The notes below the pieces were generated by a model that worked only from the letters and a program-made list of their open reading frames with translations, was not told where the DNA came from and made no database searches. A stretch of 64,000 nt of DNA. It comes from an uncultured Alistipes sp. (GTDB lineage: Bacteria > Bacteroidota > Bacteroidia > Bacteroidales > UBA932). Below are positions 1 through 8,346 of the stretch, in pieces; position 1 is the stretch's first letter; each line of letters begins with the position of its first letter. Position numbers and translations under genes: made by a program. Where the stretch lies: positions 49,000 to 112,999 of the forward strand of contig CABMPD010000007.1 in the NCBI GenBank assembly GCA_902388455.1, read 5' to 3'.

Positions 1-1349
1 AGAGTGATAGCATACGAACTGTCTCTTGAATTCTGACTGTGCAGGGCATTGACTGAAATACTGAGAGCACTCCAGGTTCTGGAATATGATATGGATGAGG
101 AGACCTGGTTCTGGAGAGCTTCATTGATGCTTTGGTAATTGTATTTATTATTGGAAGGACTGGAAAAATTGACCGATGCCCTGAATGATGTCCCCGGGCG
201 TGCCTTTGCATCCTGCGAATGAGTCCACTTGACACTGAAGTTGCGTGTCTGGAAGAAATCCGTACTTCCACGCTCTCCCGTCTGGTCATTGGAGTAGGAC
301 AGATCAAACGTTCCGTTGAACTTATATCGTAATTTATAACGAGTTGACATATTGGCACTCCATGAGCCCTTTGAATATATACTTCCTGTCAACGCTACAT
401 CAAAGTAATCCCCCAGCACCACGTAAAATCCTCCGTCCTTCATGAAAAGTCCACGTGAAGCCTCTTCTCCGAATGACGGGAACAGCAGTCCGCTCGCTCT
501 TTCCGGACGCTTGGGGACAAATCCGAACGGCAGCATCAATGGATAGAGCGGGACATCCGCCAGAACAAGATATGCCGGCCCGAAAACAGTCTTTTGTTTT
601 GGCTCTGTCTCGATCTTCGCAGTCGTCATCTGAAGATAGTAGTGCGGATGGTCAAGGTCGCACACCGAGTACTTTCCGCCTGAGATATTTATTGAGCGGT
701 CGGGCATCATATTCAGATTATCACCCCGCAGTATTCCATCCTCCTCCTGAGTCACCATATTCTTTATCCTGGCCTTGCCTGTCTTGAAGTTGTAAAAGAC
801 ATTGTCCATCGCATAAGTCTTGCCCCCCTGGGTCATCTCAGGCTTACCGTTCACCACACCTGCCGTATCAGCGACACCGGCCGCATATACTACCTGGCGA
901 TCCACATCATACTCCATATACTCGGCCTTTAGAGTCATATCACCGTATGTCACACTGGCTTTCCCATAGTAATATATCATCTGACGGCCGGAAGAAAAGT
1001 CCTCTATCACCGAATCCACCGCAGTAGAAAATGCCGGCATGTCCAGCATGCCTTTGGCAGTATCGGATGCAAAAATATTGGAAGCTGTATCAACATCCAC
1101 CGAATCAAGTGCTTGAAGAGTGTCAGCCACATACAATGCCACCGAATCCCCCAGGACAAGGGGAGGAACAGCGCCGGGGAGTGTATCAGACACCTCTGCC
1201 CGCGTATGTACAGTCTTTAAAGAATCCAGAATCTGTAATGCTCCGGAATGTACGGAATAGTCCTGTCGTACAGCATCCATCCGACACACAGAAGACACCA
1301 GGACAGTCAACACCGCTGCAAGATTCATCAATTCTTTATGGGACTTCAT
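1..1349 (-). CDS. lptD: LPS-assembly outer-membrane protein LptD (3' part outside window)
   Basis: The reading frame runs leftward from an ATG at 1349 and is still open at base 1, so only about the first 449 residues are seen. After a hydrophobic N-terminus and a Thr/Ser/Asp-rich linker comes an OstA/LptA-like beta region (IYYYGKASVTYGDMTLKAEY, then YNFKTGKARIKNMVTQEEDG), followed by the start of a barrel with PFGFVPKRPERASGLLFPSFGEE, typical of Bacteroidota LptD. The family inserts lipopolysaccharide into the outer membrane. It is divergent from the amidase gene, an arrangement I recall from Bacteroides genomes. A good leftward promoter lies upstream. The identification rests on motifs read by eye; the barrel C-terminus is not visible. 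Confidence 0.88.
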   Translation of the reverse strand, partial: MKSHKELMNLAAVLTVLVSSVCRMDAVRQDYSVHSGALQILDSLKTVHTRAEVSDTLPGAVPPLVLGDSVALYVADTLQALDSVDVDTASNIFASDTAKGMLDMPAFSTAVDSVIEDFSSGRQMIYYYGKASVTYGDMTLKAEYMEYDVDRQVVYAAGVADTAGVVNGKPEMTQGGKTYAMDNVFYNFKTGKARIKNMVTQEEDGILRGDNLNMMPDRSINISGGKYSVCDLDHPHYYLQMTTAKIETEPKQKTVFGPAYLVLADVPLYPLMLPFGFVPKRPERASGLLFPSFGEEASRGLFMKDGGFYVVLGDYFDVALTGSIYSKGSWSANMSTRYKLRYKFNGTFDLSYSNDQTGERGSTDFFQTRNFSVKWTHSQDAKARPGTSFRASVNFSSPSNNKYNYQSINEALQNQVSSSISYSRTWSALSISVNALHSQNSRDSSYAIT

Positions 1350-1392
1350 TAAAGTTAATGAGGATTCGAATTAATTTTAGAGTAATCGCCGA

Positions 1393-1422
1393 CAAATATA
1401 GGCTTTTTTTAATTTCCCGCAA
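1393..1422 (-). promoter_or_regulatory. Bacteroidota-type promoter of lptD
   Basis: On the minus strand the sequence reads TTG (1420-1422), 19 nt, then TATATTTG (1393-1400). This matches the -33 TTG / -7 TAnnTTTG consensus with the preferred spacing. The predicted start lies near 1387, giving a leader of about 40 nt before the ATG at 1349. Confidence 0.65.
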
Positions 1423-1441
1423 AACTCATTCCAAAATTTAT

Positions 1442-1449
1442 TAACTTTG
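1442..1449 (+). promoter_or_regulatory. -7 box TAACTTTG of the amidase gene, nearly leaderless
   Basis: TAACTTTG matches TAnnTTTG and ends only 9 nt before the ATG at 1459. Initiation at the usual distance would leave a leader of about 4 nt. No TTG sits 19-20 bp upstream. Confidence 0.4.
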
Positions 1450-1458
1450 CTCTCGGAA

Positions 1459-2526
1459 ATGAGAAAATCTATTTTAACAATCATTTTGTCGACCATGTTT
1501 GCGGCACTATGCCCCGTCACATGGTTATCAGCTCAGAACAAACAAGTTGTAGAGCTCAAAACCGTTGTAATCGATGCCGGACACGGAGGACACGACCCCG
1601 GAGCCACAAACGGCAGAATCTACGAGAAAAATATTACATTATCCGTGGCAAAGCGGCTTGGAGACCTCATAAAACGCAATTACCCCTCCGTAAAGGTCAT
1701 CTACACACGCGATGACGACACCTTTGTCGAACTGTACAAAAGAGCGGACATAGCCAACAAGAACAACGCGGACCTGTTCATATCCATCCACGTAAATTCT
1801 GTCGACAACCGCTCTGTCCGCGGTCACGAGACTTTCGTAATGGGACAGGACAAGAACAGTGAGAATCTGGAAATCTGTCAGCTGGAAAACAGCGTAATTA
1901 CTTTAGAGGACGACTATACATCAAATTACCAAGGATTTGACCCCAAGAATCCGGAATCCTATATCATATTCTCCCTATTGCAGAACGCTCATCTTGAGCA
2001 GAGTCTTGATTTCGCCACACTGGTTCAGAAGAATGCCGATGCAGGTCCCATTACCAACAACAGGGGCGTAAAACAAGCCAATTTCATAGTCCTGTGGAAA
2101 TGCACCATGCCTGCTGTCCTCATTGAGCTCGGATTCATCTCCAATGCCAACGACATGAAAGCCTTGACCGATAAAAACAGTCAGCAGAAAATCGCATCCA
2201 ACATATTCAAGGCCTTCCAGACATACAAAAAAAGTTATGACACAGACATATACCTGCCGTCATCAAATACTGCCGAACCTGCCGCATCATCAACACCATC
2301 CGGACCGTCTGCATCCGGTAGATTCGGAATCCAGATACTGGCATCCTCCTACCTCCTGCCTGCCGATGCCAAAGAGTTCAAAGGATGGAACTGCCGTCAC
2401 GTAAAATCAGGCAGAAACTACAAATACTATGTCGGCCAATACTCTACAAGGGAAGAGGCTCTGAATGCACTGCCAAAAGTCCGCAACAGCTTCCCGGAGG
2501 CATTCATAATCAAAATAGAACAATAG
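1459..2526 (+). CDS. N-acetylmuramoyl-L-alanine amidase (Amidase_3) with C-terminal SPOR-like domain
   Basis: The product has a signal peptide (MRKSILTIILSTMFAALC) and an Amidase_3 catalytic domain: VVIDAGHGGHDPGA carries the first zinc His, followed by the Glu in YEKNITL, SIHVNS with a second His, and a late catalytic Glu in VLIELGF. The family cleaves the amide bond between MurNAc and the stem peptide, in the periplasm, during cell separation. The last ~75 residues (GRFGIQILAS..., YKYYVGQY) resemble a SPOR peptidoglycan-binding fold. A TTG at 1447 keeps the frame open upstream, but the ATG at 1459 begins the signal peptide and is preferred. The mlaD-like gene follows 3 nt later, so the two are probably co-transcribed. 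Confidence 0.9.
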   Translation: MRKSILTIILSTMFAALCPVTWLSAQNKQVVELKTVVIDAGHGGHDPGATNGRIYEKNITLSVAKRLGDLIKRNYPSVKVIYTRDDDTFVELYKRADIANKNNADLFISIHVNSVDNRSVRGHETFVMGQDKNSENLEICQLENSVITLEDDYTSNYQGFDPKNPESYIIFSLLQNAHLEQSLDFATLVQKNADAGPITNNRGVKQANFIVLWKCTMPAVLIELGFISNANDMKALTDKNSQQKIASNIFKAFQTYKKSYDTDIYLPSSNTAEPAASSTPSGPSASGRFGIQILASSYLLPADAKEFKGWNCRHVKSGRNYKYYVGQYSTREEALNALPKVRNSFPEAFIIKIEQ

Positions 2527-2529
2527 GAT

Positions 2530-3435
2530 ATGAGCAAAGAAGTCAGAACAGGACTATTCGCGGTAATTGTACTGGCAGCAACATTGTTCACAGTGGAATA
2601 CCTGAAAGGAAAAGACATTTTCTCCAGAACAGATACCTATTATATAATTTATCCTTCCGTAGAAGGAATCGATGTTTCGACTGCGGTCACTGTCGGAGGC
2701 TACGCCGCCGGAAGGGTTTCCGACGTGATTTACAACCGTGAATCCGGGGATTACACGGTAGAGATCTCTGTATCACGCAATTTCCCCATTCCAAAGGGCA
2801 GCCGTATGGACATATACAGTTCTGATATTCTGGGGACAAAGAAGATTAAGGCGGTAATGGGCCATTCAGGGACAATTGCCGTTTCGGGAGACACACTTCA
2901 GGGAGGAATAGAGACCGACATGCTGAGTTCACTGGCAGAAAGCATAGAACCCGTAGCCCTTGGACTGGACACCCTTGTCCGTAGCCTCAACCGCACGGCC
3001 GAATCCGCCAAACTGATTCTCAGCGATGACAACCGCGGCAGGATTGACGGGATACTGCAGAAGATTGAAGATATGACTGAAAGCCTATGTGTTCTGGCTG
3101 ACACTGTAAAAGGTAAAAGTCCGGAAATAAGCGAAATCATTTCCCGCCTGCACTCTATATCCGCAAGTCTGGATTCAGCAGCGGCATCGGCAGCTGTCAC
3201 TGTATCCAACGCCGAAGATATAACAGCTTCCCTACGGGACGCCGGACTGAACGAGACAGTAGACTCACTGCGAAGCCTGGTGATAAAACTCCAGGATCCG
3301 TCCGGCAGTATCGGCCGGCTTGTTACATCCGACTCTCTTCACAACTCACTCACCCGGCTTACAAACGATTTGGATTCTCTGGTCAGAGGCATAAAGGAAG
3401 ACCCCAAAAAGTACATAAAAATTTCTGTATTTTGA
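2530..3435 (+). CDS. MlaD/MCE-family lipid-transport protein
   Basis: The 301-residue product has an N-terminal anchor helix (GLFAVIVLAATLFTVEYLKG), then one MCE domain (YPSVEGIDVSTAVTVGGYAAGRV...FPIPKGSRMDIYSSDILGTK). The C-terminal half is Ser/Asp-rich and probably helical, the usual plan for MlaD-like proteins that carry phospholipid across the periplasm. It starts 3 nt after the amidase stop. The partner permease and ATPase (MlaE/MlaF) are not in this window; in Bacteroidota they are often elsewhere. The anchor and MCE domain are seen directly; the lipid substrate is inferred from the family. Confidence 0.85.
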   Translation: MSKEVRTGLFAVIVLAATLFTVEYLKGKDIFSRTDTYYIIYPSVEGIDVSTAVTVGGYAAGRVSDVIYNRESGDYTVEISVSRNFPIPKGSRMDIYSSDILGTKKIKAVMGHSGTIAVSGDTLQGGIETDMLSSLAESIEPVALGLDTLVRSLNRTAESAKLILSDDNRGRIDGILQKIEDMTESLCVLADTVKGKSPEISEIISRLHSISASLDSAAASAAVTVSNAEDITASLRDAGLNETVDSLRSLVIKLQDPSGSIGRLVTSDSLHNSLTRLTNDLDSLVRGIKEDPKKYIKISVF

Positions 3436-3619
3436 AATAAAAATGTAACATTTTTTGATATTAAATTTTTTTTAAATTTTTTCATATTGAAAAACAAGAT
3501 GTTCAAATTTCTGCTGGAATTTTAATTTTTTTTATTGGATTTTTTTACTCACTTTTGTCGTCCCGCTAAGGGGATAAAGAGTACTGAAATTAACCATAAT
3601 CAAATTAGATTTTCTAGGA
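3436..3619. other. AT-rich intergenic region upstream of dnaA
   Basis: About 100 nt after the mlaD-like stop are almost pure A/T (3436-3550). I see no DnaA box of the TTATCCACA type, so there is no direct support for an origin. CACTTTTG at 3550-3557 is a one-mismatch -7 box and may be the dnaA promoter, giving a leader of about 58 nt. Confidence 0.4.
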
Positions 3620-5029
3620 ATGAAATATAGTGAAGCATGGGATAACTGTCTGGAAATCATTAAGGACAACATTCCTGAAAGCAGTTTCAGGACATGGTTT
3701 GAGCCTATCAGGCCCGTCAAGATGACAGGGAGTACCCTCACTATAAAAGTTCCCTCAAGCTATTTTCCTGAATTCATTGAAGCCCACTTTATAGACATAC
3801 TCAGCAAGACCCTTAAAAGAGTCATCGGACCTGAGGCAAAGCTGGTGTACGAAGTGCCGGTAGTCAAGGATGCAACAGTGAGATATCCGGCAACCAAACC
3901 TGCCTCTGGAATCAGCAACCCGGACATCGCCCTACCTAAGGAAAAAGTACAGAAAATTGAGGATCCGTACATCATCCCCGGCATCAAGGGCATCACCGTC
4001 AACCCCAACCTCAACCCCAACTACTCCTTCGACAACCTCATCGAGGGTGACTGCAACCGCCTCGGCCGCGCCGCCGGCATGGCCATCGCCGAGAATCCCG
4101 GCAGCACCGCGTACAATCCTTTTTTTGTATACGGCGGTCCCGGTCTCGGCAAGACCCACCTGGCCCAGGCGATAGGTATCGACATCAAGGAGAGATTCCC
4201 CGACAAGGTTGTGCTCTACGTTACGGCCAACCATTTCCAGACCCACTATATGGACGCGGTCATCAAGAATGCCGTAACCGACTTCCTGCACTACTACCAG
4301 TCGATGGACGTGCTTATAATAGATGACGTACAGGAGTTCGCCGACAAACCCGGCACCCAGAACGCCTTCTTCCAGATATTCAACTATCTGCACCAGCTCG
4401 GCAAGCAGCTGATATTTACTTCGGACCGTGCCCCCGTAGACCTTCAGGGCCTGGAGCAGAGACTTCTGTCCCGCTTCAAGTGGGGCCTGACCACCGAGCT
4501 CCTTCCTCCAGACATGGAGACCCGTGTGGCCATACTCAAGGCCAAGAGCTTCAAGGAGGGCATCATCCTCGGAGACGACATCATCAGGTACATCGCCGGC
4601 AAGGTTACAGACAACGTCCGCGAGCTCGAGGGCACCCTCGCCTCCCTGATGGCCCATGCCACCCTGACCAAGAAGAAAATCACTCTTCAGCTGGCCCAGG
4701 AAGTCCTGGAGAAGATAGTCACCGTCAACCGCTCCGAAATGACCATCACCAAGATCCGCAACACGGTCAGCGACTACTTCGGCATCACCAACGAACTCAT
4801 GCTCTCCAACACCCGCAAGAGGGAGATCGTCCAGGCCCGCCAGATTGCCATGTACCTCTGCCGCAGTATGACAGGCAAGTCCCTCACGGCCATCGGTGCC
4901 GAGCTCGGAGGCAAGAACCACGCCACCGTCCTCCACGCCTGCGAGACAGTAGGTGACCTTATGGCCACGGACCGCTCCTTCAAGCAGTACGTGACGGACA
5001 TCGAGAAAAGACTGAGATCAAACATCTAA
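3620..5029 (+). CDS. dnaA: Chromosomal replication initiator protein DnaA
   Basis: The 469-residue protein contains all four DnaA domains. Domain I has SEAWDNCLEIIKDNI and WFEPIRPV. A linker reaches to about residue 113. Domain III is an AAA+ module with Walker A GGPGLGKT at 172-179, Walker B VLIIDDVQEF and an arginine-finger region. The C-terminal DNA-binding domain has RQIAMYLCRSMTGKSLTAIG and the signature KNHATVLHACE. It opens the origin and loads the helicase. The gene is not next to dnaN or gyrB here, and pepD follows 13 nt later. Base composition changes sharply near 3960, at the linker/domain III junction: the first 340 nt use A/T-ending codons, the rest almost only C/G-ending ones. 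Confidence 0.98.
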   Translation: MKYSEAWDNCLEIIKDNIPESSFRTWFEPIRPVKMTGSTLTIKVPSSYFPEFIEAHFIDILSKTLKRVIGPEAKLVYEVPVVKDATVRYPATKPASGISNPDIALPKEKVQKIEDPYIIPGIKGITVNPNLNPNYSFDNLIEGDCNRLGRAAGMAIAENPGSTAYNPFFVYGGPGLGKTHLAQAIGIDIKERFPDKVVLYVTANHFQTHYMDAVIKNAVTDFLHYYQSMDVLIIDDVQEFADKPGTQNAFFQIFNYLHQLGKQLIFTSDRAPVDLQGLEQRLLSRFKWGLTTELLPPDMETRVAILKAKSFKEGIILGDDIIRYIAGKVTDNVRELEGTLASLMAHATLTKKKITLQLAQEVLEKIVTVNRSEMTITKIRNTVSDYFGITNELMLSNTRKREIVQARQIAMYLCRSMTGKSLTAIGAELGGKNHATVLHACETVGDLMATDRSFKQYVTDIEKRLRSNI

Positions 5030-5042
5030 ACATCATACAGCC

Positions 5043-6482
5043 ATGACTTCAGAACAAGTTCTCTCCCACTTCCGCGAGATCATGACCATTCCGCGCGAGT
5101 CGGGCCACGAGGAGCACATCATCGCTTACCTCCAGAAGTTCGCCGCCGACCGCGGCATGGACTGCAGGACCGATGAGGCCGGCAATGTCCTCATCACCAT
5201 ACCCGCCACCCCCGGCCGGGAGAACGCCCCGACCCTCATCCTCCAGAGCCATTCCGACATGGTCTGCGAGAAGAACAGCGGGGTCGAGCACGATTTCTCC
5301 AAGGACCCCATCAAGGCAGTGGTGGAGGACGGATGGCTGATAGCCAAGGACACCACTCTCGGAGCCGACTGCGGCATAGGCATAGCTGCCCAGCTGGCCG
5401 TACTGGAGGACAAGGAACTGCCTCACGGCAGGATAGAGTGCCTCTTCACCACCTCGGAGGAGACCGGACTCGACGGAGCCTTCGCCCTTAAACCGGACTT
5501 CCTCACCGGCAGCATCCTGATCAACCTCGACTCGGAGGATGAGGGCGAGCTGTTCATCGGCTGCGCCGGAGGCATCGACACCACAGCGAAATTCCACTAC
5601 ACCCCTGTACCCGTACCCGCCGGTAAGGTCTGTGTCAAGGCCGGATTCTGCGGCGGCATCGGCGGACACAGCGGGGACGACATAGACAAGGGCCGTTCCA
5701 ACGCCGTACAGTCCCTCGCACGGCTGCTCTTCCGCGTATGGAGCGAGGTTCCCGCCGTCCTCTGCTCGATAGACGGAGGCAACAAGCGCAACGCCATCGC
5801 CCGAGAGGCCTCGGCCGTGATAGCCGTGAACCCCGGAGATGCATTTACAGTCAAGAACATACTGGAAGAGATACTGGCCGAGCTGAAGGACGAGTACTCG
5901 GTAACCGACCCTGATATCGCCTCTGTATGGGAGGAGAACCTGCCAGTACCGTCAGAAGCCATAGACGACAGCACCGCCTTCAACCTCATCCGCGCCCTGC
6001 ACGCCGTACCCCACGGAGTGATGGCCATGAGCGCAGAGGTCAAGGGCCTGGTGGAGACATCCTCCAACCTCGCCTCGGTCAAGATGCAGGAAGGCAGCAT
6101 AATCCGCGTAGGCACCAGCCAGCGCAGCTCGACCAACTCCGCCCGCCGCAACGCCGCCTCCCGTATCGAGGCCGCCTTCAGCGTAGCCGGAGCCGAAGTC
6201 ACCCACGAGTCCGAGTATCCCGGCTGGAAACCCAGCCTGAAATCCCACATCCTCGAGGTCTGCAAGGCCTCCTACCGCCGCCTCTTCGGCAAGGATCCCG
6301 TAGTGCGGGCCATCCACGCCGGACTGGAGTGCGGACTCTTCCTGGACAAATACCCTCATCTGGACATGATATCCTTCGGTCCCACCCTCCGCGGAGTCCA
6401 CGCTCCGGGCGAGAGACTGGACCTGGCCAGCCTGGACCGCTTCGTCCTGCTGCTCGAGGATGTCATCAGAGAATGTAAATAA
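5043..6482 (+). CDS. pepD: Aminoacyl-histidine dipeptidase PepD (M20 family)
   Basis: The 479-residue cytosolic metallopeptidase cleaves beta-Ala-His and other Xaa-His dipeptides. Metal-site motifs are visible in order: LQSHSDMVCE (first His and Asp), the bridging Asp in DTTLGADCGIGIA, the catalytic and metal Glu pair in FTTSEETGLDGA, and a late His in GVHAPGERLDL. The length and the CGGIGGHSGDDIDKGRSNA lid segment fit PepD rather than PepT. It starts 13 nt after dnaA, and the rpe start lies 10 nt past its stop, so it may sit in one transcript with dnaA and rpe. Confidence 0.95.
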   Translation: MTSEQVLSHFREIMTIPRESGHEEHIIAYLQKFAADRGMDCRTDEAGNVLITIPATPGRENAPTLILQSHSDMVCEKNSGVEHDFSKDPIKAVVEDGWLIAKDTTLGADCGIGIAAQLAVLEDKELPHGRIECLFTTSEETGLDGAFALKPDFLTGSILINLDSEDEGELFIGCAGGIDTTAKFHYTPVPVPAGKVCVKAGFCGGIGGHSGDDIDKGRSNAVQSLARLLFRVWSEVPAVLCSIDGGNKRNAIAREASAVIAVNPGDAFTVKNILEEILAELKDEYSVTDPDIASVWEENLPVPSEAIDDSTAFNLIRALHAVPHGVMAMSAEVKGLVETSSNLASVKMQEGSIIRVGTSQRSSTNSARRNAASRIEAAFSVAGAEVTHESEYPGWKPSLKSHILEVCKASYRRLFGKDPVVRAIHAGLECGLFLDKYPHLDMISFGPTLRGVHAPGERLDLASLDRFVLLLEDVIRECK

Positions 6483-6492
6483 TCCTACGGTC

Positions 6493-7155
6493 ATGAGCGA
6501 CAGACGTCATCTGCAGATAGCCCCCTCCATCCTCACCTCGGACTTCACCCGCCTGGGAGAGACCCTGGAGATGCTCAACTCCTCCCAGTGCGACTACATC
6601 CACCTGGATGTGATGGACGGAGTCTTCGTACCCAATATTTCCTTCGGTTTCCCGGTCATCCGCAACATTGCGAAGAAGGCCGCCAAACCCCTGGACGTAC
6701 ACCTTATGATAGTAGACCCCGACCGCTACATCGGAGTGCTGCGCGACGCCGCCCCCGAGTATGTCACGGTCCACTACGAGGCCTGCACCCACCTGCACCG
6801 CAGCCTGCAGAACATCCGCGCCAACGGCATGAAGGCCGGCGTGGTGCTCAATCCCCACACTCCCGTATCTTCCCTGGAATACATCGCTGAGTTCTGCGAC
6901 ATGGTCGTCCTGATGTCGGTCAATCCCGGTTTCGGAGGCCAATCCTTCATCGAGAGCACCTACCGCAAGGTCGCCGAGACCAAGGAACTGCTGCTCCGCA
7001 CCGGCTCACACGCCCTCATCGAGATCGACGGCGGCGTCAACCTGACCAACGCCGGAGCCCTGCGCGATGCCGGAGCCGACGTAGTGGTGACCGGCAACGC
7101 AGTCTTCGCCTCCGAGGACCCCGTCGCTACGGTGGAACTGTTCAAATCCCTGTAA
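6493..7155 (+). CDS. rpe: Ribulose-phosphate 3-epimerase
   Basis: The product interconverts ribulose-5-phosphate and xylulose-5-phosphate in the pentose phosphate pathway. The TIM-barrel motifs are intact: IAPSILTSDF at the N-terminus, HLDVMDGVFVPNISFG with metal and acid residues, VNPGFGGQSF, and IDGGVN for phosphate binding. The ATG at 6493 gives 220 residues, the usual length. An in-frame ATG at 6460 would overlap pepD by 23 nt and add an extension without family support. A terminator-like hairpin with seven T's at 7211-7248 lies downstream, inside the opposed birA gene. Confidence 0.96.
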   Translation: MSDRRHLQIAPSILTSDFTRLGETLEMLNSSQCDYIHLDVMDGVFVPNISFGFPVIRNIAKKAAKPLDVHLMIVDPDRYIGVLRDAAPEYVTVHYEACTHLHRSLQNIRANGMKAGVVLNPHTPVSSLEYIAEFCDMVVLMSVNPGFGGQSFIESTYRKVAETKELLLRTGSHALIEIDGGVNLTNAGALRDAGADVVVTGNAVFASEDPVATVELFKSL

Positions 7156-7164
7156 CGCACCGGA

Positions 7165-7947
7165 CTACAGCACGTACCTTATTTCCTTAAAATAATACTT
7201 GACCACCCGTCCGTCTTCATGTTCAACCATAAGACGGGCGGTTTTTTTCTCCACCCCGAGAATTGTACCGCGGAAGCGGACGGAGGCTCCGCCGGTAAAA
7301 TACTCCGTCTCCTCGAACTCCGAGGGCACTCCCCGGCGGTAGAGCAGGGCCTCATACTCCCCGTCCAGCCCGGGCACGCGGCCGTCCTCCCCTATCGCCC
7401 GGTAGAGGGAAAATATTTCATCCAGCACCAGCGGCAGCTCGGCATGCGGGTCGAGAGAAGGCAGCGGCCTGCGCTCCACCGGGGCTGCCTCCTCCAGAGC
7501 AAGGAGGACAGAGGTGGGGTTGGGCAGTTCCGGAGGGAAGACCCTCTGATTGATATTGAGGCCGATACCTGCGATGCTCACTGCCAATGTGTCACCCTTG
7601 AGAGTGTTCTCGAGGAGCATTCCGCAGACCTTCCGGTCGTGGATGTAGATGTCATTGGGCCATTTGACCCTGACTCCCGAGAGCCCCTTGCCCAGGAGAT
7701 AGCGGGCTATGCCCACGGCGCAGGCCTGTGAGAGGACGAACTGGTCCGCAGCCCTGAGTCCCAGAGGCTTGAAGAGGATGGAGAACATCAGGTTCTCCCC
7801 CGTGGAGCTCTCCCAGCGATTGCCCCTCTGCCCCCGACCGGCCGTCTGGAACTCAGCGCACCAGACCGTTCCGTCCTCTGCCGTGTCCTTTCCGCGCCAG
7901 GCGTCGAGATTGGTGGAATCGGTTATATTTTCCCAATGAATATTCAT
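7165..7947 (-). CDS. birA: Biotin-[acetyl-CoA-carboxylase] ligase, no DNA-binding domain
   Basis: The 260-residue product attaches biotin to the carboxyl-carrier protein. The ligase signature GRGQRGNRW appears near residues 38-46, with VKWPNDIYI (the conserved KWPND motif) and GIGLNIN further on. There is no N-terminal winged helix, so it is the class I ligase without a repressor role. Its 3' end faces rpe with a 9-nt gap, and its last codons carry the rpe terminator on the opposite strand. It is divergent from rsfS across about 50 nt. Confidence 0.93.
   Translation of the reverse strand: MNIHWENITDSTNLDAWRGKDTAEDGTVWCAEFQTAGRGQRGNRWESSTGENLMFSILFKPLGLRAADQFVLSQACAVGIARYLLGKGLSGVRVKWPNDIYIHDRKVCGMLLENTLKGDTLAVSIAGIGLNINQRVFPPELPNPTSVLLALEEAAPVERRPLPSLDPHAELPLVLDEIFSLYRAIGEDGRVPGLDGEYEALLYRRGVPSEFEETEYFTGGASVRFRGTILGVEKKTARLMVEHEDGRVVKYYFKEIRYVL
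7203..7248 (+). terminator. Intrinsic terminator of the rpe transcript, inside birA
   Basis: On the plus strand CCGTCTT (7211-7217) pairs with AAGACGG (7231-7237). A nested alternative pairs CCACCCGTC with GACGGGCGG (one mismatch). Seven T's follow at 7242-7248. The hairpin lies 50-90 nt past the rpe stop and inside the 3' coding end of the opposed birA gene. Confidence 0.65.
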
Positions 7948-7966
7948 GGCACAATTTTTATATTAT

Positions 7967-7974
7967 TATCTTTG
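7967..7974 (+). promoter_or_regulatory. -7 box TATCTTTG of rsfS
   Basis: TATCTTTG is a full match to TAnnTTTG and sits 25 nt before the rsfS ATG at 7999. No TTG is found 19-20 bp upstream. It presumably drives the rsfS-ftsH-cdsA run. Confidence 0.5.
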
Positions 7975-7998
7975 CACGGCAAAATTAGAAAAATATTT

Positions 7999-8346
7999 AT
8001 GACAGAAATCGACATCATAGCCGAGGCTATGCTTGAGAAGAAGGCGAAGAATGTGTGCGCCCTCGACCTGAAGAAGATAGGAACAGCCATCACGGATGCT
8101 TTCGTGATATGCAACGCGGACTCAACTACCCAGGTGGCCGCCATCGCCGACAACATAGAGGAAAGGATGATTGAGCGTGCCGGACGCAAGGTGGTTCGCG
8201 CCCAGGGCAAGGAGAACGGCTTCTGGGTGATACTCGACTACCTCAATGTCGTGGTGCACATCTTCCAGACCGAATACCGGAACTTCTACCGCCTGGAGGA
8301 CCTCTGGGCCGACGCAGACCGCAAGGATTACAAGGATGAACAGTAA
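7999..8346 (+). CDS. rsfS: Ribosome silencing factor RsfS
   Basis: The product is a 115-residue RsfS/Iojap (DUF143) protein that binds ribosomal protein uL14 and blocks subunit joining in starvation. Conserved stretches are DAFVICNADSTTQVAAIADN and FWVILDYLNVVVHIFQTEYRNFY, close to the family signature (D..VH.F....R..Y.LE.LW). The ATG at 7999 is chosen over one at 7936, which would lie in the promoter and overlap birA. The ftsH start overlaps the end of this gene, a neighbourhood I recall as typical of Bacteroidota. Confidence 0.95.
   Translation: MTEIDIIAEAMLEKKAKNVCALDLKKIGTAITDAFVICNADSTTQVAAIADNIEERMIERAGRKVVRAQGKENGFWVILDYLNVVVHIFQTEYRNFYRLEDLWADADRKDYKDEQ

Noticed and set aside
3436..3619. 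Replication origin beside dnaA
   Set aside because: The region is AT-rich, but I found no DnaA-box-like 9-mers; without GC-skew data there is no support.
3932..4936. 334-codon ORF on the minus strand of dnaA
   Set aside because: It is an antisense shadow created by the C-ending codons of dnaA; the plus-strand protein is unmistakable.
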